DNA of 27,358 bases, from assembly GCA_050313895.1 (NCBI GenBank), contig JBNPMI010000017.1; one strand, given 5' to 3'. Under the pieces are notes generated by a model. It was not told the origin of the DNA and did no database searches. It was given only the letters and a program-made list of their open reading frames with translations. The translations under genes and the position numbers were made by a program. Positions 14,828 through 21,588 of this stretch are shown here, piece by piece. How positions within the stretch are numbered: the first letter of the stretch is position 1; the number at the start of each line of letters is the position of its first letter. Source of the stretch: JALFST01 sp022779285 (GTDB taxonomy: Bacteria > Bacillota > Clostridia > Tissierellales > Peptoniphilaceae).

Positions 14828-16453
14828 ATGCGCCGTGCAACTCTGGAAGAAGCTTATTTGTTGGAAAAATCCTATCTGGAAATGGAAGAGGCGTTATTGG
14901 ACGAGATCGGTGTCGTGGTTGGGAAACTCATCACAGAGGACGAAGCCGAGCGCATACGAAAACAAGAGCGGCATCAAAAGGAGCTTTTGGATCTCTGCTC
15001 GGCGATTATCGCTTACTATGAACAGGCGCAGGCGGACTATGAGCGCCGTTTTGTGCAGGGAGTCGCTATGCAGGCTGCTGCGAAAATGAAGCGGCGCATC
15101 TTTGATATTTTGCCGGAAGAAACAGCAATCAAGCATGTGGGCCGGCAACCGATTGAGCAGGACCCTAAAATTATGGATGAAGTGGAGCGATTTGCGGAGA
15201 TTTCCAAATCCATCAAACGAAGTGCCTTGACAGGCGCGAACAAGATCTATGATGACATTCTCAAGCAGGCGGCGCGGGAAGTGCAGATCGGAAGGAAGAG
15301 TTACCAAAAGGCGGCGCAGGATGCAACGAAGGAATGGGCAAAAAACGGAATCCCTGTTCTCAGAACGAAAAACGGCGCAAAGCTTACCATCGATGGCTAT
15401 GTGCCCATGGTGATTCGCGCTGAACAAAAAAGGGCGTCGACCGTGGCACAGGAGGGGGAGCTCGATGCATACGGGATTGACCTTGTGGAGATGTCGTCTC
15501 ATGCGGGAAGCCGTCCGAGCCATGTTCCTTTTCAGGGGCGCATTTACAGCCGAAGCGGTACAAGCGATCGGTATCCGCCGCTTTCTACAACGGGGTATGG
15601 TGCGGTTGACGGGATGGTAACGGGGATCAACTGCCGCCATCAAATGTACCCTTATATCGAGGGCGTGAGCGGGAAGCGTTTTGAACCATACGATGCAGAG
15701 GAAAGCAAACAGAAATATCTTGAGTCACAGCAACAAAGGCATTTAGAACGTGAAATCCGGCGAGCGAAGCGAGAAAAACGGGCGCTGGAAAATACGGGAG
15801 CCGATGCGCTTGAGGTGAAGCGCGCCAACGGCAAAATACGCAAACGGCAGGCCGCTTTGCGGGCGTTTGTGGAGAAGACCGGAAGGACGCGGCGTTATGA
15901 ACGGGAGCAGCTATTTTCCGGCACGGGCGCCTTCCACAATATACCCCCCGAGCAGTTTTCTAAGGCACTAAGCAACGCGAAAAAGACCGTTCCGGAGCGT
16001 ATGCGATGGCGCGTTTCGGCTTTTGAAAAAGAGGAACACCCGAATGCGCTGTTGCACATTACACCGGGCGGCTCTACCGTTGCGATCGATAAAGGTGATA
16101 TAATATCGGTGTGCCGGAGAAAAGGCGATACGATGCACGGCGATGATATTATTCATTACGCGGTGGAGCATGGCGGGGTGAAGTTGGACTCCTATTCCGG
16201 AAACCATGATTTTTACCAGCGATGCGGCTTTGAGCCGGTGAGTTGGTGCCGTTGGAACGGAGAGTTTGCCCCACCGGACTGGAAAAAGGAATTTCGAGAG
16301 GAGCCGGTCGTTTTTTACAAATACGTCGGAAAAAATGCGAGGCAGGAGCCGCTCGATGTGTTTTTGAAGCGCGTGCCCGCCTCAGCGGATTATGGCGCGG
16401 CTCATGATAAGCGGGAGCGTGCTCTCGATGCGGAAAGGGGAAGAAGACCATGA
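14828..16453 (+). CDS. phage minor capsid protein 2 with C-terminal GNAT-like extension
   Basis: This 541-residue protein has a minor capsid protein 2 (PF06152-like) body: SSHAGSRPSHVPFQGRIYSRSG (about 223-245), then STTGYGAVDG and GINCRHQMYPYIEG (N268). Residues about 300-360 are a charged coiled coil. Beyond the usual family end is an extra domain (about 363-500) starting FSGTGAFHNIP and including GGSTVAIDKGDIISVCRRKG, HYAVEHGGVKLDSYSGN and FYQRCGFEPVSWC (462-474). The FYxxCGFxPV pattern resembles the last motif of GNAT acetyltransferases. The protein should be in the head near the portal. Phage F-like capsid proteins are known to carry variable C-terminal effectors, so this tail may be a delivered enzyme (inference). 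Confidence 0.88.
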   Translation: MRRATLEEAYLLEKSYLEMEEALLDEIGVVVGKLITEDEAERIRKQERHQKELLDLCSAIIAYYEQAQADYERRFVQGVAMQAAAKMKRRIFDILPEETAIKHVGRQPIEQDPKIMDEVERFAEISKSIKRSALTGANKIYDDILKQAAREVQIGRKSYQKAAQDATKEWAKNGIPVLRTKNGAKLTIDGYVPMVIRAEQKRASTVAQEGELDAYGIDLVEMSSHAGSRPSHVPFQGRIYSRSGTSDRYPPLSTTGYGAVDGMVTGINCRHQMYPYIEGVSGKRFEPYDAEESKQKYLESQQQRHLEREIRRAKREKRALENTGADALEVKRANGKIRKRQAALRAFVEKTGRTRRYEREQLFSGTGAFHNIPPEQFSKALSNAKKTVPERMRWRVSAFEKEEHPNALLHITPGGSTVAIDKGDIISVCRRKGDTMHGDDIIHYAVEHGGVKLDSYSGNHDFYQRCGFEPVSWCRWNGEFAPPDWKKEFREEPVVFYKYVGKNARQEPLDVFLKRVPASADYGAAHDKRERALDAERGRRP

Positions 16454-16692
16454 AAAAAGAAGCGCCGCCAACATTTGAAGAGTTTTATGAGCTGACAAAA
16501 AAAGATTTTTGGTATTGTTGGGACGATCAGCTCAATGAAGAACAGGTGGATGCGTATTTGCAATCCGAAGAAGCCATGCGGACAATTCGTTCAACGTACA
16601 GGTATTGTATGGAGGAATTTGAGCGCGGAGAGATAACGCGAACACAATTCATGAACGCAGACCCCGGGCATTGTCTTTCCCTGATGTATTAG
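16450..16692 (+). CDS. small acidic protein coupled to the minor capsid gene; immunity or chaperone candidate
   Basis: This 80-residue protein has 18 Asp/Glu and many aromatics (FEEFYELTKKDFWYCWDD). Its ATG overlaps the TGA of the minor capsid gene. I recall similar small proteins ending in ...SLMY or ...YMMY beside capsid proteins with this extra C-terminal domain. That co-occurrence and the tight coupling suggest a partner of the domain: an immunity protein, an inhibitor or a folding chaperone. No catalytic motif is visible. The function is inference from position alone. Confidence 0.7.
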   Translation: MKKEAPPTFEEFYELTKKDFWYCWDDQLNEEQVDAYLQSEEAMRTIRSTYRYCMEEFERGEITRTQFMNADPGHCLSLMY

Positions 16693-16706
16693 AAACGGGG
16701 GGCGCA

Positions 16707-16883
16707 ATGAATAATGAGAAAATGCTTGAAATCATTCAAGATCTTGTGGGGAATTTGGAAGCAGAGGATGTGGAAGGGATTCGCATTGCACAAAATGAAA
16801 TGCCGGGCGGCAAAATGCAAGTGAGTATGGAGCTTGTGTTAAAGCACGCGCCAAGGAAAATAGAGAGCGATTACGGGGACTGA
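16707..16883 (+). CDS. small hypothetical protein between minor capsid and scaffold genes
   Basis: This 58-residue protein begins MNNEKMLEIIQDLVGNLEAEDVEG and ends in LKHAPRKIESDYGD. GGGGGGCG lies about 4 nt before ATG 16707, which I prefer to the in-frame start at 16671 inside the previous gene. It reads as an N-terminal helix followed by two short strands (IRIAQNEMP, MQVSMELVL). It may be a structural accessory, or a second partner of the preceding effector-like gene. I do not recognise it. Confidence 0.65.
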   Translation: MNNEKMLEIIQDLVGNLEAEDVEGIRIAQNEMPGGKMQVSMELVLKHAPRKIESDYGD

Positions 16884-16911
16884 GTACCGGCATCGCATAA
16901 CTAAGAAAATG

Positions 16912-16948
16912 AGCAGCCTTCGGGGGATTCCCGGCGGTTGCTTTTTTT
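16912..16948 (+). terminator. intrinsic terminator before the scaffold gene
   Basis: AGCAGCC (16912-16918) pairs with GGTTGCT (16936-16942), with an inner CGGG/CCCG stem, and is followed by seven T (16942-16948). It ends the terminase-portal-minor capsid group. I see no convincing promoter in the 78 bases before the scaffold gene, although that leader contains a further small hairpin. Confidence 0.78.
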
Positions 16949-16983
16949 ATGCGCCCCGGGCAAGGCGTTAAAAGGCTACACGC

Positions 16984-17005
16984 GTTCGGTGGCGTTGCAC
17001 CGTAC
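16984..17005 (+). other. small hairpin in the scaffold-gene leader
   Basis: GTTCGGTG (16984-16991) can pair with CACCGTAC (16998-17005) with one T-T mismatch and a 6-nt loop. It lies between the terminator and the AGGAGG of the scaffold gene. It could stabilise the capsid mRNA 5' end or be a protein-binding site. Evidence is only the pairing. Confidence 0.3.
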
Positions 17006-17026
17006 AAAAACACGTAGGAGGAAACA

Positions 17027-17599
17027 ATGGATCGAAAGACGTTAAGCGAATTCGGAATCACCAAAGAGGTAGCGGAGAAAGTCATGGCCGAGTACGGAAA
17101 GGATGTGCAAGGGCTGCAAGCACAAGTGCAGACTATGACAGCGGAAAACGAAAACTTGAAGGCGCAGATGAAAGAACGGGACAGGGACTTGTCCGCCCTC
17201 AAAGAAAAAGCGGAGGACGGAAGCAAGGAAGCGCTCGCGGCCTTACAGGAAAAGTATGAAACCGATGCGAAGAAGTGGGCGGAAGACCTTCGAAAGGCGC
17301 AAATTGAATCCGCTATTGATGTGGGACTCATGAAGGCAAAGGCGCGGAACCTTACCGCGACAAAGGCGCTTTTGCAAAGGGACAGCCTGACTCTTTCCGA
17401 GGACGGGCAGTTAATCGGCCTGTCTGAACAGATGGAGAAAATTCAAACGGAAAACCCGTTCCTCTTCGAGCAAGCCGAATCGCAACAGGAGAGCGAAGAA
17501 AAAAAGCCGCAGTTTTCCAAAGATGGGAATGCCAGCGTGGGTGATATTTCCCATGCCGACAAAATTGCGGCGGCGCTTGGGTTGAAGGCAAAGGAGTAA
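17027..17599 (+). CDS. capsid scaffolding protein (GP20-like)
   Basis: This 190-residue protein lies directly upstream of the major capsid gene and resembles the phage minor structural GP20 / scaffold family. It has a short N-terminus (LSEFGITKEVAEKVMAEY), a long coiled coil (about residues 25-95), then IESAIDVGLMKAKARNLTATKALL, a hallmark of the family. A C-terminal capsid-binding part is rich in Glu, Gln and Lys. It should direct procapsid assembly and leave before DNA packaging. The start has a strong AGGAGG 6 nt upstream. Confidence 0.88.
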   Translation: MDRKTLSEFGITKEVAEKVMAEYGKDVQGLQAQVQTMTAENENLKAQMKERDRDLSALKEKAEDGSKEALAALQEKYETDAKKWAEDLRKAQIESAIDVGLMKAKARNLTATKALLQRDSLTLSEDGQLIGLSEQMEKIQTENPFLFEQAESQQESEEKKPQFSKDGNASVGDISHADKIAAALGLKAKE

Positions 17600-17602
17600 A
17601 CA

Positions 17603-18484
17603 ATGGCAATTAATTACGTAACAAAAGATGGCGGACTGTATGACCAGAGATTGGTGCAGGGGCTTGTGACGAGTGATTTGGAGACGACGAGCGTTGAATT
17701 TATCACGAATGCGAAGTCATTCACGGTCACGAATGTGAAGACCAGCGGATATAAGCCGCATGATCGTAACACCAAGGGTTTCAATAGGGGAAATGTGGAT
17801 ACCCAAAAAGAGGTGTATACGATGACGCAAGACCGTGACATTGAATTTTATGTTGATGTCATGGATGTGGACGAAACAAACAGGGATTTGGAGGCGGCGC
17901 GCATTTCCAACGTTTTTATCACCGAAAATGCCGCCCCCGAGATTGACGCATATCGCTTCCAGACGATGAGCAAAGCAGCAACAACCGCGAAACACAGCAC
18001 AGAAGAGACACTGACCGCGGAGAATGTCTACAGTCAATTAAAGGCGGCGATTCTTCCGATTCGAAAATATGGCGCCGGAAACCTCATCGCCTATCTTTCA
18101 TCGGAGACAATGGACTTGCTGGAGCGCTCCAAGGAATTTACGCGTAATATCACCAATCAAAATGTCGGCATGAGCGCACTGGACAGCCGCGTGACATCGC
18201 TCGACGGTGTGACCTTGCGTGAGGTGTGGGATGCGGAGCGTTTTAATACGGCCTTTAATTTTGACGACGGGTTTAAGCCGACGGGGAAGAGAATCAATTT
18301 TCTCGTTGCCGCACGCCCATCCATTATTGCCGTGGTCAAACATCAGGCGATTTATCTTTTCGCGCCGGGCGAAGTCGGACAGGGCGACGGGTGGATGTAC
18401 CAAAACCGCCTATATCATGACCTCTTTGTGCTGAAGGGGCGTGAAGACGGGTTGTATGTATCGACGAAAACGGCAGGCGTCTAA
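17603..18484 (+). CDS. major capsid protein (HK97-fold type)
   Basis: This 293-residue protein is the likely shell subunit. It follows the scaffold gene by 3 nt, and its AAGGAG overlaps the scaffold stop. Recognisable family stretches are MAINYVTKDGGLYDQRLVQG, TKGFNRGNVDTQKEVYTM, DRDIEFYVDVMDVDETN, and GAGNLIAYLSSETMDLLERS, with the C-terminal IIAVVKHQAIYLFAPGE and HDLFVLKGREDGLYV. Length and pattern fit compact HK97-fold capsid proteins of Bacillota siphophages; the fold is inferred. Confidence 0.88.
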   Translation: MAINYVTKDGGLYDQRLVQGLVTSDLETTSVEFITNAKSFTVTNVKTSGYKPHDRNTKGFNRGNVDTQKEVYTMTQDRDIEFYVDVMDVDETNRDLEAARISNVFITENAAPEIDAYRFQTMSKAATTAKHSTEETLTAENVYSQLKAAILPIRKYGAGNLIAYLSSETMDLLERSKEFTRNITNQNVGMSALDSRVTSLDGVTLREVWDAERFNTAFNFDDGFKPTGKRINFLVAARPSIIAVVKHQAIYLFAPGEVGQGDGWMYQNRLYHDLFVLKGREDGLYVSTKTAGV

Positions 18485-18486
18485 GT

Positions 18487-18741
18487 ATGGAATACAAGGT
18501 CATACACGCGTTCCATGATTTACAAGACAAGACGAAAGAATTCCCCGACGGTAGAGAGTATGCCGTCGGGGATCTCTTTCCCGCAACAAAAAGAACCGTT
18601 TCCAAAGAACGCATAGAATTGCTTTTAGGCGCAGAGAACCCTGCGGGCATACCGCTTATCGAAAAAGTGGGTTACGTTAACGATCAGGGCAGTTCCGAGC
18701 CGCAACCAGCAGTTGAAAAGAAAGCGGTTCCGGAAAAGTGA
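18487..18741 (+). CDS. small hypothetical head-associated protein
   Basis: This 84-residue protein lies between the major capsid and connector genes. The N-terminal part YKVIHAFHDLQD, then YAVGDLFP and VSKERIELLLGAENPAGIPLIEKV, resembles small proteins at this position in many Bacillota siphophages. The tail (about 65-84) is a charged, proline-containing linker. It may decorate or stabilise the head. No enzymatic motif is visible. The start follows the capsid stop by 2 nt with a weak ribosome site. Confidence 0.78.
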   Translation: MEYKVIHAFHDLQDKTKEFPDGREYAVGDLFPATKRTVSKERIELLLGAENPAGIPLIEKVGYVNDQGSSEPQPAVEKKAVPEK

Positions 18742-18749
18742 GGTGAACG

Positions 18750-19142
18750 ATGAAGGCTCTGGTAACAAAGGCGGAGTACGAGGCGTATGGCGCGTTACCG
18801 ATCGATAACGATGCGCTCTGCGAGCGCCTGCTCAAACGCGCGACGCGCGACATTGTGCTATTGGTAGGCGGCGAGTTGGATTTTGACAGTTTATCAGACA
18901 AAAACAAAGCATATGTGAAAGACGCGATTTGTGCGCAAGTAGAATTCTTGCTGGAAAATGGGGAAACGGCCTCGAGCCTTTCCGGAGCCGGTGGGTCTTT
19001 TTCCATCGGCAGCTATTCCGAGAGCGATTCCGGGCGATACGCAAGCACAAGTGCGACGAAGAAAAGCCGGTACGCGGACACCGTGTGGCAGCATTTATAC
19101 CGAACCGGGTTACTTTTTGCAGGGGGTATTTATGAAGGCTAA
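18750..19142 (+). CDS. head-tail connector (gp6/gp15-like adaptor)
   Basis: This 130-residue protein is helical at the N-terminus: VTKAEYEAYGALPIDNDALCERLLKRATRDIVLL, then KAYVKDAICAQVEFLLENG. It continues with a Ser/Gly-rich strand segment FSIGSYSESDSG and ends in a helix near the C-terminus. This is the usual layout of connector ring proteins that sit under the portal. Position between capsid and minor capsid genes supports this. GAGGTGA precedes ATG 18750. The end overlaps the next gene by 11 nt. Confidence 0.78.
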   Translation: MKALVTKAEYEAYGALPIDNDALCERLLKRATRDIVLLVGGELDFDSLSDKNKAYVKDAICAQVEFLLENGETASSLSGAGGSFSIGSYSESDSGRYASTSATKKSRYADTVWQHLYRTGLLFAGGIYEG

Positions 19143-19464
19143 ACCGATTCGGAGGAGTCTTCTGCTGCACAATGTGCAATATATTTCGCCCGCAAGGGCA
19201 AGCACGTGGGAGCCGAAAGAGCCGGGCAAAGAGGGCACGTGGATTCAGCACGTTCGACTGGAGCCGGTCGAAAGTTTTTCATACGGCGCGCAAGAAAAGG
19301 CGCAGGCCTCAACACGTCTGTTTTGGGATGCGGTGCATTCCACGCCGTGCGTATGGGAAGTGGGCGGACGTGTTGTCTGGAACGAAAAGGTCTTTTCCAT
19401 AACGGGCGTTCAGACGTACTACGATAGGGCAAAGCTGCACCATGTGGAGGTGATGTTACTGTGA
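19132..19464 (+). CDS. putative minor capsid protein 1 (head-closure type)
   Basis: This 110-residue protein resembles Minor_capsid_1 (PF10665-like), with a short N-terminal strand SLLLHNVQYISP, RLEPVES, TRLFWDAVHSTP and the closing VVWNEKVFSITGVQTYYDR...LHHVEVML. The family lies after the connector and is thought to be a head-closure or stopper protein. ATG 19132 is chosen because AGGGGGT lies upstream and MKAKPIRRSLLLH aligns with family starts; a longer frame overlaps the previous gene. Confidence 0.78.
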   Translation: MKAKPIRRSLLLHNVQYISPARASTWEPKEPGKEGTWIQHVRLEPVESFSYGAQEKAQASTRLFWDAVHSTPCVWEVGGRVVWNEKVFSITGVQTYYDRAKLHHVEVMLL

Positions 19465-19808
19465 GCATGAAGGTACAAACGGAAGTGGACATTACCGGTA
19501 TCCTGCGCAGACTCAAGGGGGGTAGTGAGCGGGTGATCCCTTTGCTTGCGCAGCAGGTGGCGAAAGACAGCAACTATTTTATTCCAAAGGACACCGGCGC
19601 CTTGGAATCGTCGGTTTTTACGGCGTCGAACTGGAAAAACGGTGAGGTGATATGGAGTACCCCATATGCGCGGCGCCTGTATTGGAATCCCGCGTTCAAT
19701 TTTTCGCGTGATGTCAATCCGAATGCGCGCGGACTATGGTTCGAGGCGGCCAAAACGCATTTTCTGTCCGATTGGGAGCGCACCGTTCAGGGGGTGTTTG
19801 GCGCATGA
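19461..19808 (+). CDS. putative minor capsid protein 2-like (tail-completion, HK97-gp10-like group)
   Basis: This 115-residue protein has VIPLLAQQVAKDSNYFIPKDTGALESSV, a signature of Minor_capsid_2 (PF11114-like) and the wider gp10-like neck proteins, then STPYARRLYWNPAFNFS and PNARGLWFEAAK. It probably helps join head and tail. GTG 19461 is chosen: GGAGGTGA ends 6 nt upstream, against 12 nt for ATG 19467. The start overlaps the previous stop (GTGA). Confidence 0.82.
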   Translation: MSMKVQTEVDITGILRRLKGGSERVIPLLAQQVAKDSNYFIPKDTGALESSVFTASNWKNGEVIWSTPYARRLYWNPAFNFSRDVNPNARGLWFEAAKTHFLSDWERTVQGVFGA

Positions 19809-20149
19809 CAATTCTTGCTTATGTGGAGGAGATCATCCAATTTCTTGTGGCCAAGTGTTCCTTATTTGCGCCTGTTGTGGCGGGACATTTGCGCGCCGAA
19901 AAAAGAAGCCTTGCGATACGGATTATGCCGAGTGCGGGGCGCGCGAATTATGCCGGAGAGCGTGAACGTCCGATACGATTTCAGATCCTGAGCAAGTCTC
20001 CTGATCAACAGGAGGCGTTACGGGTGCTGGAAGATATCTGCGAGGCGCTTGCTGATCGAGATATTCGCGTATACAGCGAACCGAGCTATTTACAGGAAGA
20101 CGAGCAGAGCTACATTTATACAGCGGCCTTTGAAGGGCACGTTGATTGA
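19805..20149 (+). CDS. putative minor capsid protein 3 / tail terminator
   Basis: This 114-residue protein matches the third member of the usual minor capsid trio (Minor_capsid_3, PF12691-like). It has an N-terminal helix YVEEIIQFLVAKCS, a central RPIRFQILSKSPDQQEALRVLEDICEAL and a closing strand SYIYTAAFEG. By position and length it is the likely tail-terminator that caps the tail tube. Its ATG overlaps the previous stop (ATGA). A longer upstream frame was not used, since the coupled start matches the family. Confidence 0.8.
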   Translation: MTILAYVEEIIQFLVAKCSLFAPVVAGHLRAEKRSLAIRIMPSAGRANYAGERERPIRFQILSKSPDQQEALRVLEDICEALADRDIRVYSEPSYLQEDEQSYIYTAAFEGHVD

Positions 20150-20161
20150 GGAGGTGAAAAA

Positions 20162-20599
20162 ATGGCGAGAACGAAAAACGCAAAAACAAAATATGAAATC
20201 AAGTTAAAAGACGGAGAAGGCGAATACGTCCGCTTGGGGAAATTTATTTCCACGATTACCAACAACAGCGAAGACGAGATTGAAGAAACAGCCTATTACG
20301 ACGGAGATGGGACGATCACAAGCACCGTAAAAGGCACAAAGGAATCCTTTGAGTTTTCCGGGGTTTACGATCCTGAGGATGCCGGGCAAAAGCTGATTGA
20401 CGGTTTGAAAGATAAGGACGGGGATGGCCGCATTATTTCGTTAAAGGTGACAGACCCCGAAGGGAATGTCGAAGAGGGCCCCGCCACGGTGACAAACATT
20501 GTTACGCGAGGCGGCGAGGCGAGTGATTATGCGCCTTTTACCTGCACGATCATGCGCAACGAAAAGCCGAAACGTTCGAAGGCGGCGCCGGGCGTGTAA
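20162..20599 (+). CDS. major tail tube protein
   Basis: This 145-residue protein lies just after the minor capsid trio and before the chaperones, where the tail tube gene belongs. It is beta-rich, with YYDGDGTITSTVKGTKESFEFSGVYDP and DGRIISLKVTDPEG plus a C-terminal strand block FTCTIMRNEKP. The aromatic-free basic tail SKAAPGV ends it. This agrees with siphovirus tube proteins that use the Hcp-like barrel. GAGGTGA precedes ATG 20162. Confidence 0.82.
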   Translation: MARTKNAKTKYEIKLKDGEGEYVRLGKFISTITNNSEDEIEETAYYDGDGTITSTVKGTKESFEFSGVYDPEDAGQKLIDGLKDKDGDGRIISLKVTDPEGNVEEGPATVTNIVTRGGEASDYAPFTCTIMRNEKPKRSKAAPGV

Positions 20600-20601
20600 A
20601 A

Positions 20602-20623
20602 AGAGGGGATTTCATTCCCCTCT
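20602..20623 (+). terminator. hairpin after tail tube gene (partial terminator)
   Basis: AGAGGGGA (20602-20609) pairs perfectly with TCCCCTCT (20616-20623) around a 6-nt loop. Only a short CATTTTG follows, so termination should be leaky. Such a site would leave abundant tail tube mRNA and less of the downstream tail transcript, or protect the 3' end. Confidence 0.6.
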
Positions 20624-20646
20624 CATTTTGAATTCAGGAGGAAATT

Positions 20647-21012
20647 ATGAAAAAGATTCGCTTGCAGACAAACTTTTTAGAAATCCCGATTGTCGACGAA
20701 AATGATGAAGTTGTATACATGTTTCGCTTTGACAAAAGAGACGAAAACATAAAGCGCTTTGAAAAAATGAGCTCCGACCTCGAGGCATTGGAGGGAGAAA
20801 TCAAATCGACCGATGATTACGAGTCGGCGAGAGAAATCACAAAAAGAAATGTCGACTTTGTATTTGGCGACGGAACATTTGATGCGCTGTATCAGCTCAA
20901 TCCGTCTCTTTCCGTGATTGCGGCATATTTTTTTATGGCTTGCCAGTATATTCGTGATGATCTTGACGTCACAAACAAGGAAACACTGGCACAGTATCTG
21001 TATATCGGATAG
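20647..21012 (+). CDS. tail assembly chaperone
   Basis: This 121-residue protein lies between the tail tube and Gp15/tape-measure genes, the usual place of the tail assembly chaperone. The start KKIRLQTNFLEIPIVDENDEVVYMFRFDKRDENIKRFEKM and the helical remainder with DFVFGDGTFDALYQLNPSL fit chaperones of this group. Its TAG is followed after three codons by the Gp15 ATG in the same reading frame, so readthrough would fuse the two. The start has CAGGAGG 6-7 nt upstream. Confidence 0.75.
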   Translation: MKKIRLQTNFLEIPIVDENDEVVYMFRFDKRDENIKRFEKMSSDLEALEGEIKSTDDYESAREITKRNVDFVFGDGTFDALYQLNPSLSVIAAYFFMACQYIRDDLDVTNKETLAQYLYIG

Positions 21013-21021
21013 GAAGCCTTC

Positions 21022-21588
21022 ATGTTCAATCTGTACAAAAAAGAAGAATCGAAAATTGATATCGATGGTGTAGTTTTCGACATCGATGCGAGTTTTGATG
21101 TGATCTTACGATTGCTTCAGCTCCTCAAGGATGAGCGCTTTTCTCCCGGTGAGCGGGTTCTCATTGGTCTGGAAATGCTCATCTCCGATACGCTTGCCGG
21201 TTATTCGCTCAAGGACAAAAATGAGATTTTGAAATCTATTTTATCCGAGTACGTACGGGTTGAGGAAGAGATCACGGTAGATGTTTTAGGCAATCCGATG
21301 CCAAAGGAAAAAGAAGAGATGTTTTTTTCTTTTGATCAGGACGCGGAGCTCATTTATGCCGCCTTTATGCAGACATATGGCATTGATCTCATCGATATGC
21401 AAGGCAAGCTATCATGGACGCGCTTTCAAGCGCTTTTGAACGGGCTCCCGGAAAACACACGGTTTTCTCAAGTTGTCGCAATCCGCAAATGGAACCCCGG
21501 AGATGATAACAAATCAAAGGCGCAAGTCATGCGCGAATTAAAAGAGGCATATCGGCTGATAGACGGAGAGGATGCAAAAGATGGCTGA
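21022..21588 (+). CDS. Gp15 family tail protein
   Basis: This 188-residue protein resembles bacteriophage Gp15 (PF06854-like): an N-terminal FDVILRLLQLLKDERF, a middle DAELIYAAFMQTYGIDL, and the diagnostic LSWTRFQALLNGLPENTRFSQVVAIRKWNP. It probably takes the second tail-chaperone role beside the tape measure. AGGA overlaps the preceding stop and sits about 7 nt before the ATG. The C-terminus overlaps the tape-measure start by 8 nt. Confidence 0.88.
   Translation: MFNLYKKEESKIDIDGVVFDIDASFDVILRLLQLLKDERFSPGERVLIGLEMLISDTLAGYSLKDKNEILKSILSEYVRVEEEITVDVLGNPMPKEKEEMFFSFDQDAELIYAAFMQTYGIDLIDMQGKLSWTRFQALLNGLPENTRFSQVVAIRKWNPGDDNKSKAQVMRELKEAYRLIDGEDAKDG

Noticed and set aside
14894..15643. 249-codon open frame on the - strand opposite the minor capsid gene
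   Set aside because: It lies wholly inside a recognised + strand gene, and all other genes run on the + strand. No family resemblance is visible.
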